Assembly (NCBI GenBank): GCA_029554345.1
Contig: JAKPJF010000053.1
Coordinates: 1 to 64,000 of the forward strand
Length of the DNA: 64,000 nt
Reading direction: 5' to 3'
Source: Spirochaetota bacterium
GTDB lineage: Bacteria; Spirochaetota; UBA4802; JAFGJZ01
Every line of letters begins with the position of its first letter. Position 1 is the stretch's first letter. This document shows positions 7,678 to 17,122 of this stretch, in pieces. A model generated the notes under the pieces. That model had not been told where the DNA came from and did not search any database. It worked only from the letters and a program-made list of their open reading frames with translations. The position numbers were made by a program, and so were the translations under genes.

Positions 7678-9321
7678 ATGGGTGCAAAGATATTAAAGTT
7701 TAATGAAGAAGCCAGACAGGCTATTCTTAAGGGTGTTGATCAGCTCGCAGAAGCAGTTCAGACTACCCTCGGACCTCGCGGTAGAAATGTAGTTATCGAT
7801 AAAAAATACGGTTCGCCTACTATCACAAAAGACGGTGTTACAGTTGCTAAAGAAATCGAACTTGAGGACCCGTTTGAAAACATGGGCGCACAGATGGTTA
7901 AAGAAGTTGCAACCAAAACCAATGATGTAGCCGGAGACGGAACTACAACTGCAACAGTTCTTGCAGCTGCTATTTACAAAGAGTGCCTAAAGAACGTTAC
8001 AGCCGGTGCTAATCCGACTGCTCTTAAACGCGGTCTGGACAAGGCAGTTGAAGCCGCTGTAAAAAGCATAAAAGAATCTTCACGCTCCATCAAAGATAAA
8101 AAAGAAATAGCTCAGGTAGCCGCGATTTCTGCAAACAATGACATGGAAATCGGTGAACTTATTTCCGAAGCAATGGAAAAAGTCGGCAAAGACGGCGTAA
8201 TCACCGTTGAAGAAGCTAAATCCATCGAAACTCATCTTGAAGTTGTTGAAGGTATGCAGTTCGACAGAGGATACATCTCTCCTTACATGGCAACTGATGC
8301 CGAGAACATGACGGCAACTCTTGAAGACGCTTACATTCTTCTTTATGACAAGAAGATCAGCTCAATGAAAGACCTTCTTCCTGTTCTTGAGCAGGTTGCT
8401 CAGGCGAGAAAACCTCTTCTTATAATTGCGGAAGATGTTGAAGGCGAAGCCCTTGCGACTGTGGTTGTTAACAACCTCAGAAAAACTATCAGCTGCGTAG
8501 CGGTAAAAGCTCCTGGTTTCGGAGACAGAAGAAAAGCTATGATGGAAGATATCGCTATTCTTACAGGCGGACAGGTCATCAGCGAAGAAGTCGGAAGAAA
8601 GCTTGAAAGCGCAACCATGGAAGACCTCGGACAGGCTAAAAAAGTTATCATCGAAAAAGAAAACACAACTGTCATCGAAGGTAAAGGCGATTCAAAACAG
8701 GTTCAGGAAAGAATCAAGCAGATCAAAAAACAGATCGAAACTTCAACCTCAGATTACGACAAAGAAAAACTTAACGAAAGACTTGCTAAACTTGCAGGCG
8801 GAGTTGCGGTTATCAATGTCGGTGCAGCAACAGAAGTTGAACTTAAAGAAAAGAAAGCACGCGTTGAAGACGCTCTTTCTGCAACCCGTTCAGCGGTTGA
8901 AGAAGGAATTGTTCCGGGCGGCGGACTTACTCTTCTCAGCACTTTCAAAGCAATTACTGACGCTTCAGCAAAACTTGAAGGCGACGAAAAAATCGGAGCT
9001 CTCATTATCGCGAAAGCAGTTGAAGCCCCTATGCGCAGAATCGCGACCAATGCAGGTCTCGAAGGTTCTGTAATCGTTGAAAAAGCAAAGACAGAAAAAG
9101 CCGGTATCGGTTTCAACGCGGCAAGTCTTGTTTGGGAAAACATGATCGACGCGGGAATCATCGACCCTGCAAAAGTAGTAAGAACTGCTCTTCAGAATGC
9201 AGCATCCGTAGCCGGAATGCTTTCTACAACTGAAGTTCTCATTACTGAAAAACCGGAAGAAAACAAAGCTCCTGCAATGCCTGCAGGCGGCGGAATGGGA
9301 GGCATGGGCGGAATGTACTAA
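7678..9321 (+). CDS. groEL: Chaperonin GroEL
   Basis: This is the 60-kDa ATP-dependent folding chamber subunit (547 residues). Visible family marks include [17 protein letters not shown], the ATP-binding [13 protein letters not shown] and [15 protein letters not shown] blocks, and the C-terminal glycine-methionine tail [11 protein letters not shown] that lines the cavity. Codon use is more G+C-rich than in the neighbours, as is usual for highly expressed genes. Several long open frames lie inside it on both strands and are shadows of that bias. It is followed by a strong terminator. Confidence 0.99.
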   Translation: MGAKILKFNEEARQAILKGVDQLAEAVQTTLGPRGRNVVIDKKYGSPTITKDGVTVAKEIELEDPFENMGAQMVKEVATKTNDVAGDGTTTATVLAAAIYKECLKNVTAGANPTALKRGLDKAVEAAVKSIKESSRSIKDKKEIAQVAAISANNDMEIGELISEAMEKVGKDGVITVEEAKSIETHLEVVEGMQFDRGYISPYMATDAENMTATLEDAYILLYDKKISSMKDLLPVLEQVAQARKPLLIIAEDVEGEALATVVVNNLRKTISCVAVKAPGFGDRRKAMMEDIAILTGGQVISEEVGRKLESATMEDLGQAKKVIIEKENTTVIEGKGDSKQVQERIKQIKKQIETSTSDYDKEKLNERLAKLAGGVAVINVGAATEVELKEKKARVEDALSATRSAVEEGIVPGGGLTLLSTFKAITDASAKLEGDEKIGALIIAKAVEAPMRRIATNAGLEGSVIVEKAKTEKAGIGFNAASLVWENMIDAGIIDPAKVVRTALQNAASVAGMLSTTEVLITEKPEENKAPAMPAGGGMGGMGGMY

Positions 9322-9340
9322 TACACCGTTCATCCATACA

Positions 9341-9368
9341 AAAAAAGCCGGGGCAACCCGGCTTTTTT
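9341..9368 (+). terminator. Intrinsic terminator of groESL
   Basis: A perfect 12-bp stem (9341-9352 with 9357-9368) is capped by a GCAA tetraloop, and the 3' arm ends in six Ts. The A-run at the 5' side makes it usable in both directions, so it may also stop the convergent Nif11 gene. Confidence 0.9.
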
Positions 9369-9408
9369 ATTTACTGAAGAATAATAATTTTAAAAATAAT
9401 TAAATCAC

Positions 9409-9654
9409 TCATACAGCCGCAGAAAGGTTCCACCATAACTTGAATTCTTTCACGGCATTTGCAGCCTCCTCATTAGGACATTTTAAAAGAACTACCCTAT
9501 AAGCATCATCAAACTCATACTCATTAAAATCAAAGGAATGAAGCTTAAGAACATATGACAAAGCTTCTGCGTCTTCCGCTTCATTTATCATGTCGCGGAG
9601 TATCCTGTCTTTCATTGCACGCATTATAAATTTTTCAGCCGAATCAATACTCAT
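9409..9654 (-). CDS. Nif11-domain protein
   Basis: The start is set at ATG 9654 because AAGGAG lies upstream and the Nif11-like domain begins there (MSIDSAEKFIMRA). The 81-residue product matches the Nif11 pattern: a helical first half with DRILRDMINEAEDAE, then the family's G/S-FDF-x3-E-F block as HSFDFNEYEFDDAY at about residues 39-52. Nif11 domains occur in nitrogen-fixation loci and as leader regions of ribosomally made peptides. Here there is no double-glycine cleavage site, and the C-terminal half has a single Cys and two Trp. It overlaps the upstream Cys-cluster HTH gene by 11 bases, so the two act together. Function unknown. Confidence 0.75.
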   Translation of the reverse strand: MSIDSAEKFIMRAMKDRILRDMINEAEDAEALSYVLKLHSFDFNEYEFDDAYRVVLLKCPNEEAANAVKEFKLWWNLSAAV

Positions 9655-9916
9655 CTGAAGTTCTCCTTTCCAAAAGCGGTATAATGATACTTTCACCGGA
9701 AATAACAGTTTCAGAATCATTGCATTTATCTGAACATAAAGAACAAGAAGATGAGCAAGCAGAACCGCCGATACGTATAAATCCCTCATCTTTAAGCCGC
9801 TTAACCAATTCAATTACGACAAGAATTGGTACTTCAGTTGCTTCAGCAATGTTTAATGCCGAAACGGTTCTTTTTGAAGTCAGATATTCTTTAATCACTA
9901 AATAATTGTTTTTCAT
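9644..9916 (-). CDS. Small winged-helix protein with C-terminal cysteine cluster
   Basis: This 90-residue protein has a winged-helix-like N-terminal half (KEYLTSKRTVSALNIAEATE then VVIELVKRLKDEGFIRI) followed by a compact cysteine motif, Cys54-x3-Cys58-x2-Cys61-x3-Cys65, inside SACSSSCSLCSDKC. The arrangement resembles FeoC and other small Fe-S winged-helix regulators, so iron-, redox- or oxygen-sensing is plausible but not shown. No feoAB genes are nearby. It is translationally coupled to the Nif11-domain gene. A perfect FliA-type -10 octamer lies about 125 bases upstream on the same strand. Confidence 0.72.
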   Translation of the reverse strand: MKNNYLVIKEYLTSKRTVSALNIAEATEVPILVVIELVKRLKDEGFIRIGGSACSSSCSLCSDKCNDSETVISGESIIIPLLERRTSDEY

Positions 9917-10040
9917 AACTATAGATAATAGATGCTGTAACTAATTGTCAAGTTTGAGCTTTACGATTATCCTCGATAAAGAGATATTTTACATTTCCGT
10001 AATCACGTTAACTTTTTCTGGTCATTCCGAAAACGATATC

Positions 10041-10048
10041 TTATCGGC
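10041..10048 (-). promoter_or_regulatory. Possible FliA-type -10 element upstream of the Cys-cluster HTH gene
   Basis: The minus strand reads GCCGATAA here, identical to the sigma28 (FliA) -10 consensus. No convincing -35 lies 11 bases upstream of it. The 239-base region between 9917 and 10155 holds no gene. Confidence 0.3.
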
Positions 10049-10106
10049 AAAATAAGCTTGAAAAACTGATTTTTTTTATTATTTTGCTTATAGAAATTGA
10101 AAAAGT

Positions 10107-10114
10107 TCCGATAA
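10107..10114 (+). promoter_or_regulatory. Possible -10 element of fliD
   Basis: TCCGATAA (7 of 8 to the FliA -10 GCCGATAA) ends 42 bases before the fliD start. The same nonamer TCCGATAAT precedes fliS and the tandem cNMP-binding gene by nearly the same distance. The -35 here is poor. Confidence 0.35.
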
Positions 10115-10155
10115 TCTGGTTAGAAGACATAATATGTCTAAAAAGGGGGACTGAG

Positions 10156-12186
10156 ATGCCTGTAACAATGGGCGGTATAGCATCCGGAATTCAGACTGAT
10201 GATATAATTGATAAATTACTCAACGTCGAATCGGCTCCTATAAAAAAGCTCCAGATCGAAAAACAGGAATATTTAGAAAAACAGGAAGCCCTTAAGCAGA
10301 TGGGTTCAATCCTGAAGGAACTTCATGCGTCTGCAAAAGATCTTTACGGATTCAGAGCTTCCTATGACGACAAAAAGGCTATTTCATCTAATCCGTCAAT
10401 ACTCGAAGCCATTGCCTTAAAACAGGCAGATAAGGGAACAAAACACATTATTGTAGAACGCCTTGCAGGGTTTCACAAAATAATTTCGGATAATATTGAA
10501 AAAAATGAAAAACTTCCGGCTGCTGATTTTTCTATAGAAGTAAATGGAATAAAAGAAAATATCCGTTTCAGAGGCGGAACAATCGAAAACCTTCGTGATA
10601 GAATCGATGAATCGATGAATAAATATATGACCTCAATGATAATGAATACCACCGGTTCAAAATACGTTCTCTCCCTTGAATCAAAAACTTCAGGCGAAAA
10701 AGGCGAAATTCTGATATCAGGGGCGAAAGACCTTTTCAAAAAAATAGGACTTGTATCCGGCCAACGCGATGCGGACAGCGAAAAAACTATTATTGCGTTT
10801 GATAACAAGAATTTCTATCAATACGGCGGAAAACTCGCAGATAAAGAAGATGGAACATTGAATATCTCTCCAGACGGAAAATCCGCAGAAATGAAGGGTT
10901 TACTCTGGCGGGAATTCGCGCTTCCGGTCGAAAAGGAACTCAAAAAAGACACTGCGCTTAATTTCAATTTCGAATACAAGGCTCCGGATGCTCCGGAAAA
11001 AGAAGATGAAACTCTTCCTTACAAAATTGAGTTCGGACCTACTGAAAAAATAGTTATAAAAGGAATAGAACTCAACAGTTATAATATTTCACGCGAACGT
11101 GAAATCGAAAGAAAACCGCAGAAGAAAGATTTCAAGGACGATGTATCAGGTGTAGGTATCGTCTGGGATGAAAACGGTGAAAGAAAGGAAAAACTATTTA
11201 CTGTCCAGAAGGATTCAAAAGAAATTCAGGAAATTCCTATAGGAAGCGAGCTTGAAGGGAAAAAAATAAATAAAATTGTATTTTACTGCAATGACGGATC
11301 CAGTATTTTTTCAAACGCAGTTATAGTAACACCTTTGAAAGGCAAGGATATACTTGAACCTAAGAATGTAATTTCAAAAGCCGAAAATTCAAAAATGAAA
11401 ATTGACGGAGTCTCTGTTGAAAGAGACAGAAACGAAGGCATAGTTGATTTGATAAAAGGCATCACTTTGAGTTTGAAATCGGCTCGTCCTGAAGAAACGG
11501 TTATTTTAAATATAGATAACGACATTGACAAAAGCATAGAAAAAATAAAGAAGTTCGTTGATAACTACAACCGATACGTTGATATGAACAGCGCTTTGAC
11601 TAAAACTGCAACAATTACAAAAGCCGGTGAATACGACAAGATGAAAAGAGAAACCGGTATTTTCTCATCAGACATGACTTTTGTTTCTCTTTTGAACCAG
11701 CTGAAGACTGCCCTTTCCAATGCATATCTTTCTAAGGTTGAAAAGCCTATTCGAGTTCTTCCCGAAACAGGTGTTCATACCGGAGAAATTAAGTCATCAT
11801 GGGAATCCATAAAGCAGGGGAAACTTCAAATTAATGAACCGAAACTAAGAGAAGTGATAATTTCGAATCCGGAAGGAATTCGAAATTTCTTCGGAACAGA
11901 CAACGACGGTGATAACAGAACAGACGGCGGCCTTGCTTTCGCTATTGAAAGAGTACTTGAGCCGTACGTTACTCCGGTTGAAAAACAAAACATCATTCAG
12001 ACAAAAATCGCATACGAGAAAGAATCAGCCAAAGGCGCTGATGAAAGAATAGAAAGACTTCAGATGCACCTTAAAGCTTATGAAGAAAAACTCAGAAAGA
12101 AATTTGCAACAATGGAAAAATCAGTTTCGGGCGCCAAATCCCAGAGAGACTGGATGAACCAGCAATCCGGCGGTTCGGACAAATAA
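10156..12186 (+). CDS. fliD: Flagellar hook-associated protein 2 (filament cap) FliD
   Basis: FliD caps the flagellar filament and guides flagellin assembly. The start is the ATG at 10156 with AAGGGGGA upstream (676 residues). The N-terminus, GGIASGIQTDDIIDKLLNVESAPIKKL, carries the FliD_N pattern (quoted here in two parts: GGIASGIQTDDIIDKLL then NVESAPIKKL). The FliD_C domain occupies roughly residues 425-660 and ends in a coiled coil rich in Glu and Lys. At 676 residues it is much longer than the E. coli cap (about 470) and similar to what I recall for spirochaetes. It is followed by two unknown genes in the same direction, possibly an operon. Confidence 0.93.
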   Translation: MPVTMGGIASGIQTDDIIDKLLNVESAPIKKLQIEKQEYLEKQEALKQMGSILKELHASAKDLYGFRASYDDKKAISSNPSILEAIALKQADKGTKHIIVERLAGFHKIISDNIEKNEKLPAADFSIEVNGIKENIRFRGGTIENLRDRIDESMNKYMTSMIMNTTGSKYVLSLESKTSGEKGEILISGAKDLFKKIGLVSGQRDADSEKTIIAFDNKNFYQYGGKLADKEDGTLNISPDGKSAEMKGLLWREFALPVEKELKKDTALNFNFEYKAPDAPEKEDETLPYKIEFGPTEKIVIKGIELNSYNISREREIERKPQKKDFKDDVSGVGIVWDENGERKEKLFTVQKDSKEIQEIPIGSELEGKKINKIVFYCNDGSSIFSNAVIVTPLKGKDILEPKNVISKAENSKMKIDGVSVERDRNEGIVDLIKGITLSLKSARPEETVILNIDNDIDKSIEKIKKFVDNYNRYVDMNSALTKTATITKAGEYDKMKRETGIFSSDMTFVSLLNQLKTALSNAYLSKVEKPIRVLPETGVHTGEIKSSWESIKQGKLQINEPKLREVIISNPEGIRNFFGTDNDGDNRTDGGLAFAIERVLEPYVTPVEKQNIIQTKIAYEKESAKGADERIERLQMHLKAYEEKLRKKFATMEKSVSGAKSQRDWMNQQSGGSDK

Positions 12187-12220
12187 TAACTAACAGGTTT
12201 ATGCCTGAAGATTGGAGTTT

Positions 12221-13195
12221 ATGGAAATTTTAATAAATGGGAACAGTGTCGACTTCAAACTAGATAATGAAAAGAAATTTTCTGAACTCTGCGATTCTAT
12301 TGAAAAGTGGGCTTCCTCAAGAGGTCTGATTATGTGCTCTGCTACCGCAGACGGAAAACCTTACGAAGCTGATTGCGACTTAGATCTTGAGTCTGTAAAA
12401 AAAGCTGATTTTACTATTCAATCGAAATCTGATCTGATTGTAGACACTCTTAATGAAGCTTCTTTTTACTGCGATAAAATATTATCATCACTTAATACAA
12501 AAGAAAAGCATTCTGCAGAACAACTTGCCAATATTGCAGACGGTTCAGCGTGGCTTTCTGATGTTTTAAGCCGTATATTAAATCTGCTCGAAATGGATCC
12601 GGTAACTGTTATTTATAATTCAAAATCTGCCGAATCTTACATTGAAAAACTGAAACTTCTATCCGTTTCACTTAAAGAAAATAATGCAGCTGAAACAATT
12701 AAACAGGAAATCAATGTTTTTACTGAAATTAAAAATCTAATGCGATACCTAATGTCAAGCGACAATATGCGTAAAGTAATCATCAAGAGCATCGATTCAC
12801 CTGAAACAATTATCGGATTTTTAACAGAACTCCGTAAAGAGGCAAAATCCAAAATAGATTCTCTTGAAGAAATTTCTTCACAATTTCAGTCCGGAAAAGA
12901 TTCAACAGCCTCTGTTCTTCTTCAGGAATTTGTGGATTTTCTTTTTAGATTCTCCAGGCTTTCTTGCCAGATTCCGCCTGTGTTCGGAATAAAACCTGAA
13001 GAGATTGAACATAACGGTAAAAATCTTGCTGTAATCAACGAAGAGATTAATACTGTTCTGAATGAAATAATCAGCGTAATGGAAAACAATGATATTATTT
13101 CACTTTCAGACATTCTTGAATATGAATTAAAGGTTCAAATGGAATCAGTTCCGGAGATGCTGGAAATTCTCTCTGAAAAACTCAACTCAAAATAA
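12221..13195 (+). CDS. Uncharacterised helical protein downstream of fliD
   Basis: This 324-residue protein is not recognised. After a short beta-like N-terminus (EILINGNSVDFKL, possibly a small ubiquitin-like beta fold) it is predicted helical, with long amphipathic stretches around residues 85-320. There is no signal peptide or membrane segment, so it should be cytoplasmic. The start is ATG 12221 with GGAG three bases upstream; a TTG three codons earlier is less likely. It sits 34 bases after fliD and 10 bases before another helical protein. A role in flagellar export or assembly is possible from context alone. Confidence 0.7.
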   Translation: MEILINGNSVDFKLDNEKKFSELCDSIEKWASSRGLIMCSATADGKPYEADCDLDLESVKKADFTIQSKSDLIVDTLNEASFYCDKILSSLNTKEKHSAEQLANIADGSAWLSDVLSRILNLLEMDPVTVIYNSKSAESYIEKLKLLSVSLKENNAAETIKQEINVFTEIKNLMRYLMSSDNMRKVIIKSIDSPETIIGFLTELRKEAKSKIDSLEEISSQFQSGKDSTASVLLQEFVDFLFRFSRLSCQIPPVFGIKPEEIEHNGKNLAVINEEINTVLNEIISVMENNDIISLSDILEYELKVQMESVPEMLEILSEKLNSK

Positions 13196-13205
13196 CGGGT
13201 AAGTC

Positions 13206-14015
13206 ATGGCAATCAGCAAAGAAGATAAATCACGATTCAATGAAGCGTCAAAAGATGATAAAGCGAATCTTATAAAGTACGAGAAACTTATTAAAGAGAT
13301 CTCGGATAAGAAAAAAAAGCATCCTTCAATTTCAGCATATTATTCGTTGGAACTTGCGGATACTTATCTTAAAATGATCCCCATCTATCTTCATATAAGC
13401 GATCTATCTAATGACATCATGGGAATTAAAGATTCTGCATCTCAGGAAAAAGCGCGTAAAGCGTATTCTAATTTGCTGATCATGCTTGAAGAAGTTGTCG
13501 GAAGTGATTTTGACAGACCCCTTTCAGAAAATAAAGATTATCTTATGAAGATTGAAAAATTCAATATCCGTCAGACTCTCGAACTGATGAAAAAAATGAT
13601 ATTTGTATACGATACACTCGTAGATAATTTCGGAAGCGATTCGAAGCATAAATGGCATTTTGTCGATAATCACGCTAAAATAGCAAATCTTATCAAAAAT
13701 TTTATAAATTTCGCAACTATTGAACAGTTTAGAAATTTCCGTTCCGAATTTTACAGAGATAGAGAAGATCTTCTCAACCTATGCAAAAGAACTCTTGAAG
13801 AAGCAGCTAAAAACGTCAGGAACAAGTACGAACTTTCTACTCAGGCCCCTGAAGATATAAAAAAAGCAATCTGGCTTCTTTCTTCTTTACGTCAAATCAA
13901 TGTTATTTACGGAGAAAGTGAAGAAGCAGAAAAGAACAAAACTGTAATCGACGCTCTTCGTCAACGTTTTGATCAGGAAGAAAAGAAAAAAGAAGAAGCA
14001 AAGAAAAAAAGATAA
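13206..14015 (+). CDS. Uncharacterised helical protein with Lys/Glu-rich tail
   Basis: This 269-residue cytoplasmic protein has no signal peptide and is predicted almost entirely helical. It ends in a charged tail (EEKKKEEAKKKR). The central part contains helices such as LLIMLEEVV and NFINFATIEQFRNFRSEF, but no catalytic or binding motif is visible. It follows the previous unknown gene by 10 bases and precedes the RlmI-like methyltransferase by 19 bases, so it is probably co-transcribed with fliD. No family recognised. Confidence 0.7.
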   Translation: MAISKEDKSRFNEASKDDKANLIKYEKLIKEISDKKKKHPSISAYYSLELADTYLKMIPIYLHISDLSNDIMGIKDSASQEKARKAYSNLLIMLEEVVGSDFDRPLSENKDYLMKIEKFNIRQTLELMKKMIFVYDTLVDNFGSDSKHKWHFVDNHAKIANLIKNFINFATIEQFRNFRSEFYRDREDLLNLCKRTLEEAAKNVRNKYELSTQAPEDIKKAIWLLSSLRQINVIYGESEEAEKNKTVIDALRQRFDQEEKKKEEAKKKR

Positions 14016-14034
14016 TAATTAAGAAGAGATTAAC

Positions 14035-15195
14035 TTGTCAAAAATAATATTAAATAAAGGAAGAGAGAAATCTGTTATTGCAGGCAATAAATGGATTTTC
14101 TCAGGCGCAGTCAAAGAATCCGATGCAAATGACGGCGAAATAGCCGATCTTATCACTTCATCCGGAGATTTTCTGGGTTCAGCCTATTACAATTCAAAAA
14201 CTCAGATTGCAGCAAGAGTCATGAGTCTTGGTGAAAAATTTACCGACTCCATATTATTGAAAAATATTAAGTCCGCCATACTGCGTAGAAAAATTGCCCG
14301 CATTGATGAAGATACGGATGCATTCCGTCTTATATTTTCTGAAGCCGACAATATCCCGGGGTTCATTGCTGATTCTTTCGCATCACATCTTTCTATTCAA
14401 TCACTGACGCTAGGATCCGATTTGCTTAAAGAAAAAATAATTTCTGTTCTAGTAGACGAATTAAAACCGAAGTCAGTATACGAAAAAAGTGATCATGCAG
14501 GAAGAAAACTTGAAGGTGTGAACGCCCAAACCGGTCAGATTTACGGAGAAACTCCTGACGAAGTTGAAATCAAAGAGCATGGAATAAAATATCCTATTGA
14601 TATCAAGACTGGTCAGAAAACCGGATTCTTTATTGACCAAAGAGAAAACAGAAAACTCATAAAGAATATATCTTCCGGAAGAACCGTTCTTAATCTATTC
14701 AGTTATACCGGCGGTTTTTCTTTTGCCGCAATAGCGGGCGGAGCTCACAAAGCGATATCAGTTGATATCTCCGCTGATGCACTTGCAATAGCTGATAAAA
14801 CAGCTGTCTTAAACGGATTCGAAGAAAAACATGATACAATAAAGGCTGATATTTTCGATCTGATCAGATCAAGAGACTTCAACGAAGACATTATTATAAT
14901 CGATCCCCCTGCGTTTGTAAAAAGCAAGGGTGCGATTGATAAGGGATGCAGAGGCTATAAAGACGTTAATATGAATGTTTTTAAACGCTGTGCTCCAAAC
15001 CGCATTGTACTTACCTGCTCATGTTCTCGTTTTATAAATATGGATCTCTTTCAAAAAATCATTTTCGGAGCTGCTCTTGACGCAAAAAGGAACGCATATA
15101 TCATAGGCAAGTATTCTCATCCGGCAGATCATCCGGTTAATATTTATCATCCCGAAACTGAATATCTGAAAGCAATACTTCTTATAGTAGAATAA
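14035..15195 (+). CDS. RlmI-like class I SAM-dependent rRNA methyltransferase
   Basis: The 386-residue product has an N-terminal PUA-like RNA-binding domain (ILNKGREKSVIAGNKWIFSGAV), a linker beta region, and a Rossmann methyltransferase domain from about residue 205. SAM-binding motif I is VLNLFSYTGGFSFAA, and the catalytic-type motif is IIDPPAFVKSKG. This is the layout of RlmI/YwbD, which make 5-methylcytosine in 23S rRNA. The call is to family, not to a specific base. The start is TTG at 14035, since no ATG fits the conserved N-terminus. It converges on priA with 4 bases between stops. Confidence 0.9.
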   Translation: MSKIILNKGREKSVIAGNKWIFSGAVKESDANDGEIADLITSSGDFLGSAYYNSKTQIAARVMSLGEKFTDSILLKNIKSAILRRKIARIDEDTDAFRLIFSEADNIPGFIADSFASHLSIQSLTLGSDLLKEKIISVLVDELKPKSVYEKSDHAGRKLEGVNAQTGQIYGETPDEVEIKEHGIKYPIDIKTGQKTGFFIDQRENRKLIKNISSGRTVLNLFSYTGGFSFAAIAGGAHKAISVDISADALAIADKTAVLNGFEEKHDTIKADIFDLIRSRDFNEDIIIIDPPAFVKSKGAIDKGCRGYKDVNMNVFKRCAPNRIVLTCSCSRFINMDLFQKIIFGAALDAKRNAYIIGKYSHPADHPVNIYHPETEYLKAILLIVE

Positions 15196-15199
15196 CAGC

Positions 15200-17122
15200 T
15201 TAAAGAAGGTCAACGGGGTCAAGATCAATATCGATTTTGATCCCGCTTATATTTTTTACTAATTTTGAAACAGAAACAAGATCTTTCCGCTGTTTTGATT
15301 TAAAAATAAAGTGATATCTGTAATTCTTGCCGAGTTTTTCAATCGGTGCCGGAGCAGGCCCCAGCATAGTAACCGAATCAGCAATATTCTGCTTCAAAAA
15401 GTTTTCAAGTTCAATAGATTTTTCAATTACCTTGTTTTCATCTTCACCTTTGACTATTAATCTAAGTAAAAATGAAAATGGGGGATAAGAAAGCGCTTTT
15501 CTGATTGAAAGTTCTCGTTCTATGAAAGAAATATAATCATGTGATTTTAAATATTTAAACAATGGATTTGAAATATCCTTTGTCTGAATTATAACCTTTC
15601 CCTGCTCACCTCTTCTCCCGCATCTTCCAGCCAACTGAGTCAATAAAGAAAATATTCTTTCAGAAGAACGGAAATCAGGAACACCCAAACCTATATCGGC
15701 GTTAATAACAGCAGAGAGAGCAAGTTTTGGAAAATCAAAACCTTTTGAAATCATCTGTGTTCCAAGAAGAATATCAATTTCAGAGGCTTTCATTTTTTCA
15801 ATCATCTCAGGCACTGTCTTCTTTTTTCGTGCAGAATCCTGGTCTAAACGAAATATACGCAAATCCCGAAATTCATCTGAAATAATATCTTCAGCTTTTT
15901 GAGTTCCGCTTCCGACATACTTCAATTCACCGCCGCAGACAGGACATTTTTCAATCAGGGAAATTTCCTTTCCGCAATAATGACACACCAGAGATCCTTT
16001 TTTATGGTATGTCATATTAACAGAACAGTCATCACATTTGACCTGTTCACCACATGAAGAACACTGAACTGTCGGAGAATATCCTCTTCTGTTCAGAAGA
16101 AGAACAGACTGCATTTTGCGTTTAGCGGTTTCATAAACTGCATTCTTTAACGTATTTGAAAGTATTCCCTTTTCCGGATAATCAACTATATCAATAACCG
16201 GCAGATCAACCTTCGAATACCGTTCATTGAGCATATGCATCTTCATAATTCCGCATTTCGCTGCATAGTAACTTTCAGCAGAAGGAGTTGCACTGCCGAG
16301 TATTGTTTTCCCGTTTGCGGATTTCATTCTATGAATTGCGATCCGCTTGGCATTGTATCTGGGTACGGAGTGCTCTTTATAAGAAGCGTCATGTTCTTCA
16401 TCAATTATAATCATAGATAAATCAGGTGACTGCATAAATACTGCCGATCTGGTACCAACTGCAATTTTAGCATTACCTTTGTAGAATGAAAGCCAGCTTT
16501 TCATTTTCTGTTTCGGCGTAAGCGCGCTGTGATATAAAACGGCATTATCATTGAATACCGCCTTTATCCTTGAGAAAATCTGCCATGATAGAGATATTTC
16601 CGGAAGCAGTATTATAACGCTTTTACCATTGTATATTTCGTTTTCGGCGAGTTTGAGATAAAGTTCGGTTTTTCCGCTGCCTGTAATTCCATGAATAAGA
16701 TGTGTCCCGGAATCATTCTTAATTGCTTCATAAACCGCATTCTGTGATTTAGAAAGCTCTATGCTGAAATTTTCCGTATCGGCATAATCAGCTTCTTCAT
16801 CTGAAGATTTAGTTGAAGGAAGAATAACATCAAAAGCTTCACCTTTTGAGCACGAATAATTCTCAGCTATAAATGACGCAAGTGACAAAACAGAATCATC
16901 AAAAACCGGCTCATTATCAAGAGATTTCTTTATGTATTTAATTTCAAAAGATGAATCAAGAACTTCTTTTTTAACACTTGTTACAAAACCGGTAACTGTT
17001 CTGCCGGATGATCCGAGAGGAACAACTACACGAAAACCCTTATCTACCTTCATATCTTCAGGAATTCTATAAGTAAAAATATTATCCGAAGGAATTGGAA
17101 GAATTACGTCTGCATATTTCAT
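15200..17122 (-). CDS. priA: Primosomal protein N' (replication restart helicase PriA)
   Basis: PriA recognises stalled forks and D-loops and reloads the replicative helicase. The 640-residue protein shows the 3' DNA-binding region at the N-terminus, Walker A GITGSGKTE near residue 144, the DEEH box IIIDEEHDASYKEH, and a zinc-binding insert with four CxxC-type pairs (CSSC, CDDC, CHYC, CPVC). It also has helicase motif V/VI TQLAGRCGRRGE. All expected parts are present. Its start overlaps the upstream UDG-like gene by 4 bases (ATGA). It is the last gene of the rpoN operon. Confidence 0.97.
   Translation of the reverse strand: MKYADVILPIPSDNIFTYRIPEDMKVDKGFRVVVPLGSSGRTVTGFVTSVKKEVLDSSFEIKYIKKSLDNEPVFDDSVLSLASFIAENYSCSKGEAFDVILPSTKSSDEEADYADTENFSIELSKSQNAVYEAIKNDSGTHLIHGITGSGKTELYLKLAENEIYNGKSVIILLPEISLSWQIFSRIKAVFNDNAVLYHSALTPKQKMKSWLSFYKGNAKIAVGTRSAVFMQSPDLSMIIIDEEHDASYKEHSVPRYNAKRIAIHRMKSANGKTILGSATPSAESYYAAKCGIMKMHMLNERYSKVDLPVIDIVDYPEKGILSNTLKNAVYETAKRKMQSVLLLNRRGYSPTVQCSSCGEQVKCDDCSVNMTYHKKGSLVCHYCGKEISLIEKCPVCGGELKYVGSGTQKAEDIISDEFRDLRIFRLDQDSARKKKTVPEMIEKMKASEIDILLGTQMISKGFDFPKLALSAVINADIGLGVPDFRSSERIFSLLTQLAGRCGRRGEQGKVIIQTKDISNPLFKYLKSHDYISFIERELSIRKALSYPPFSFLLRLIVKGEDENKVIEKSIELENFLKQNIADSVTMLGPAPAPIEKLGKNYRYHFIFKSKQRKDLVSVSKLVKNISGIKIDIDLDPVDLL

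Noticed and set aside
8603-9161. Long open frames on both strands inside groEL (8603-9073 plus, 8754-9161 minus, 8965-9333 minus)
   Set aside because: Low-complexity translations rich in Ser/Arg/Lys or Ala, entirely within a certain gene; they are shadows of groEL codon bias.
9409-9813. 134-codon form of the Nif11 gene starting at 9813
   Set aside because: The added N-terminus overlaps the coupled HTH gene in another frame, and the Nif11 domain and ribosome site mark the start at 9654.
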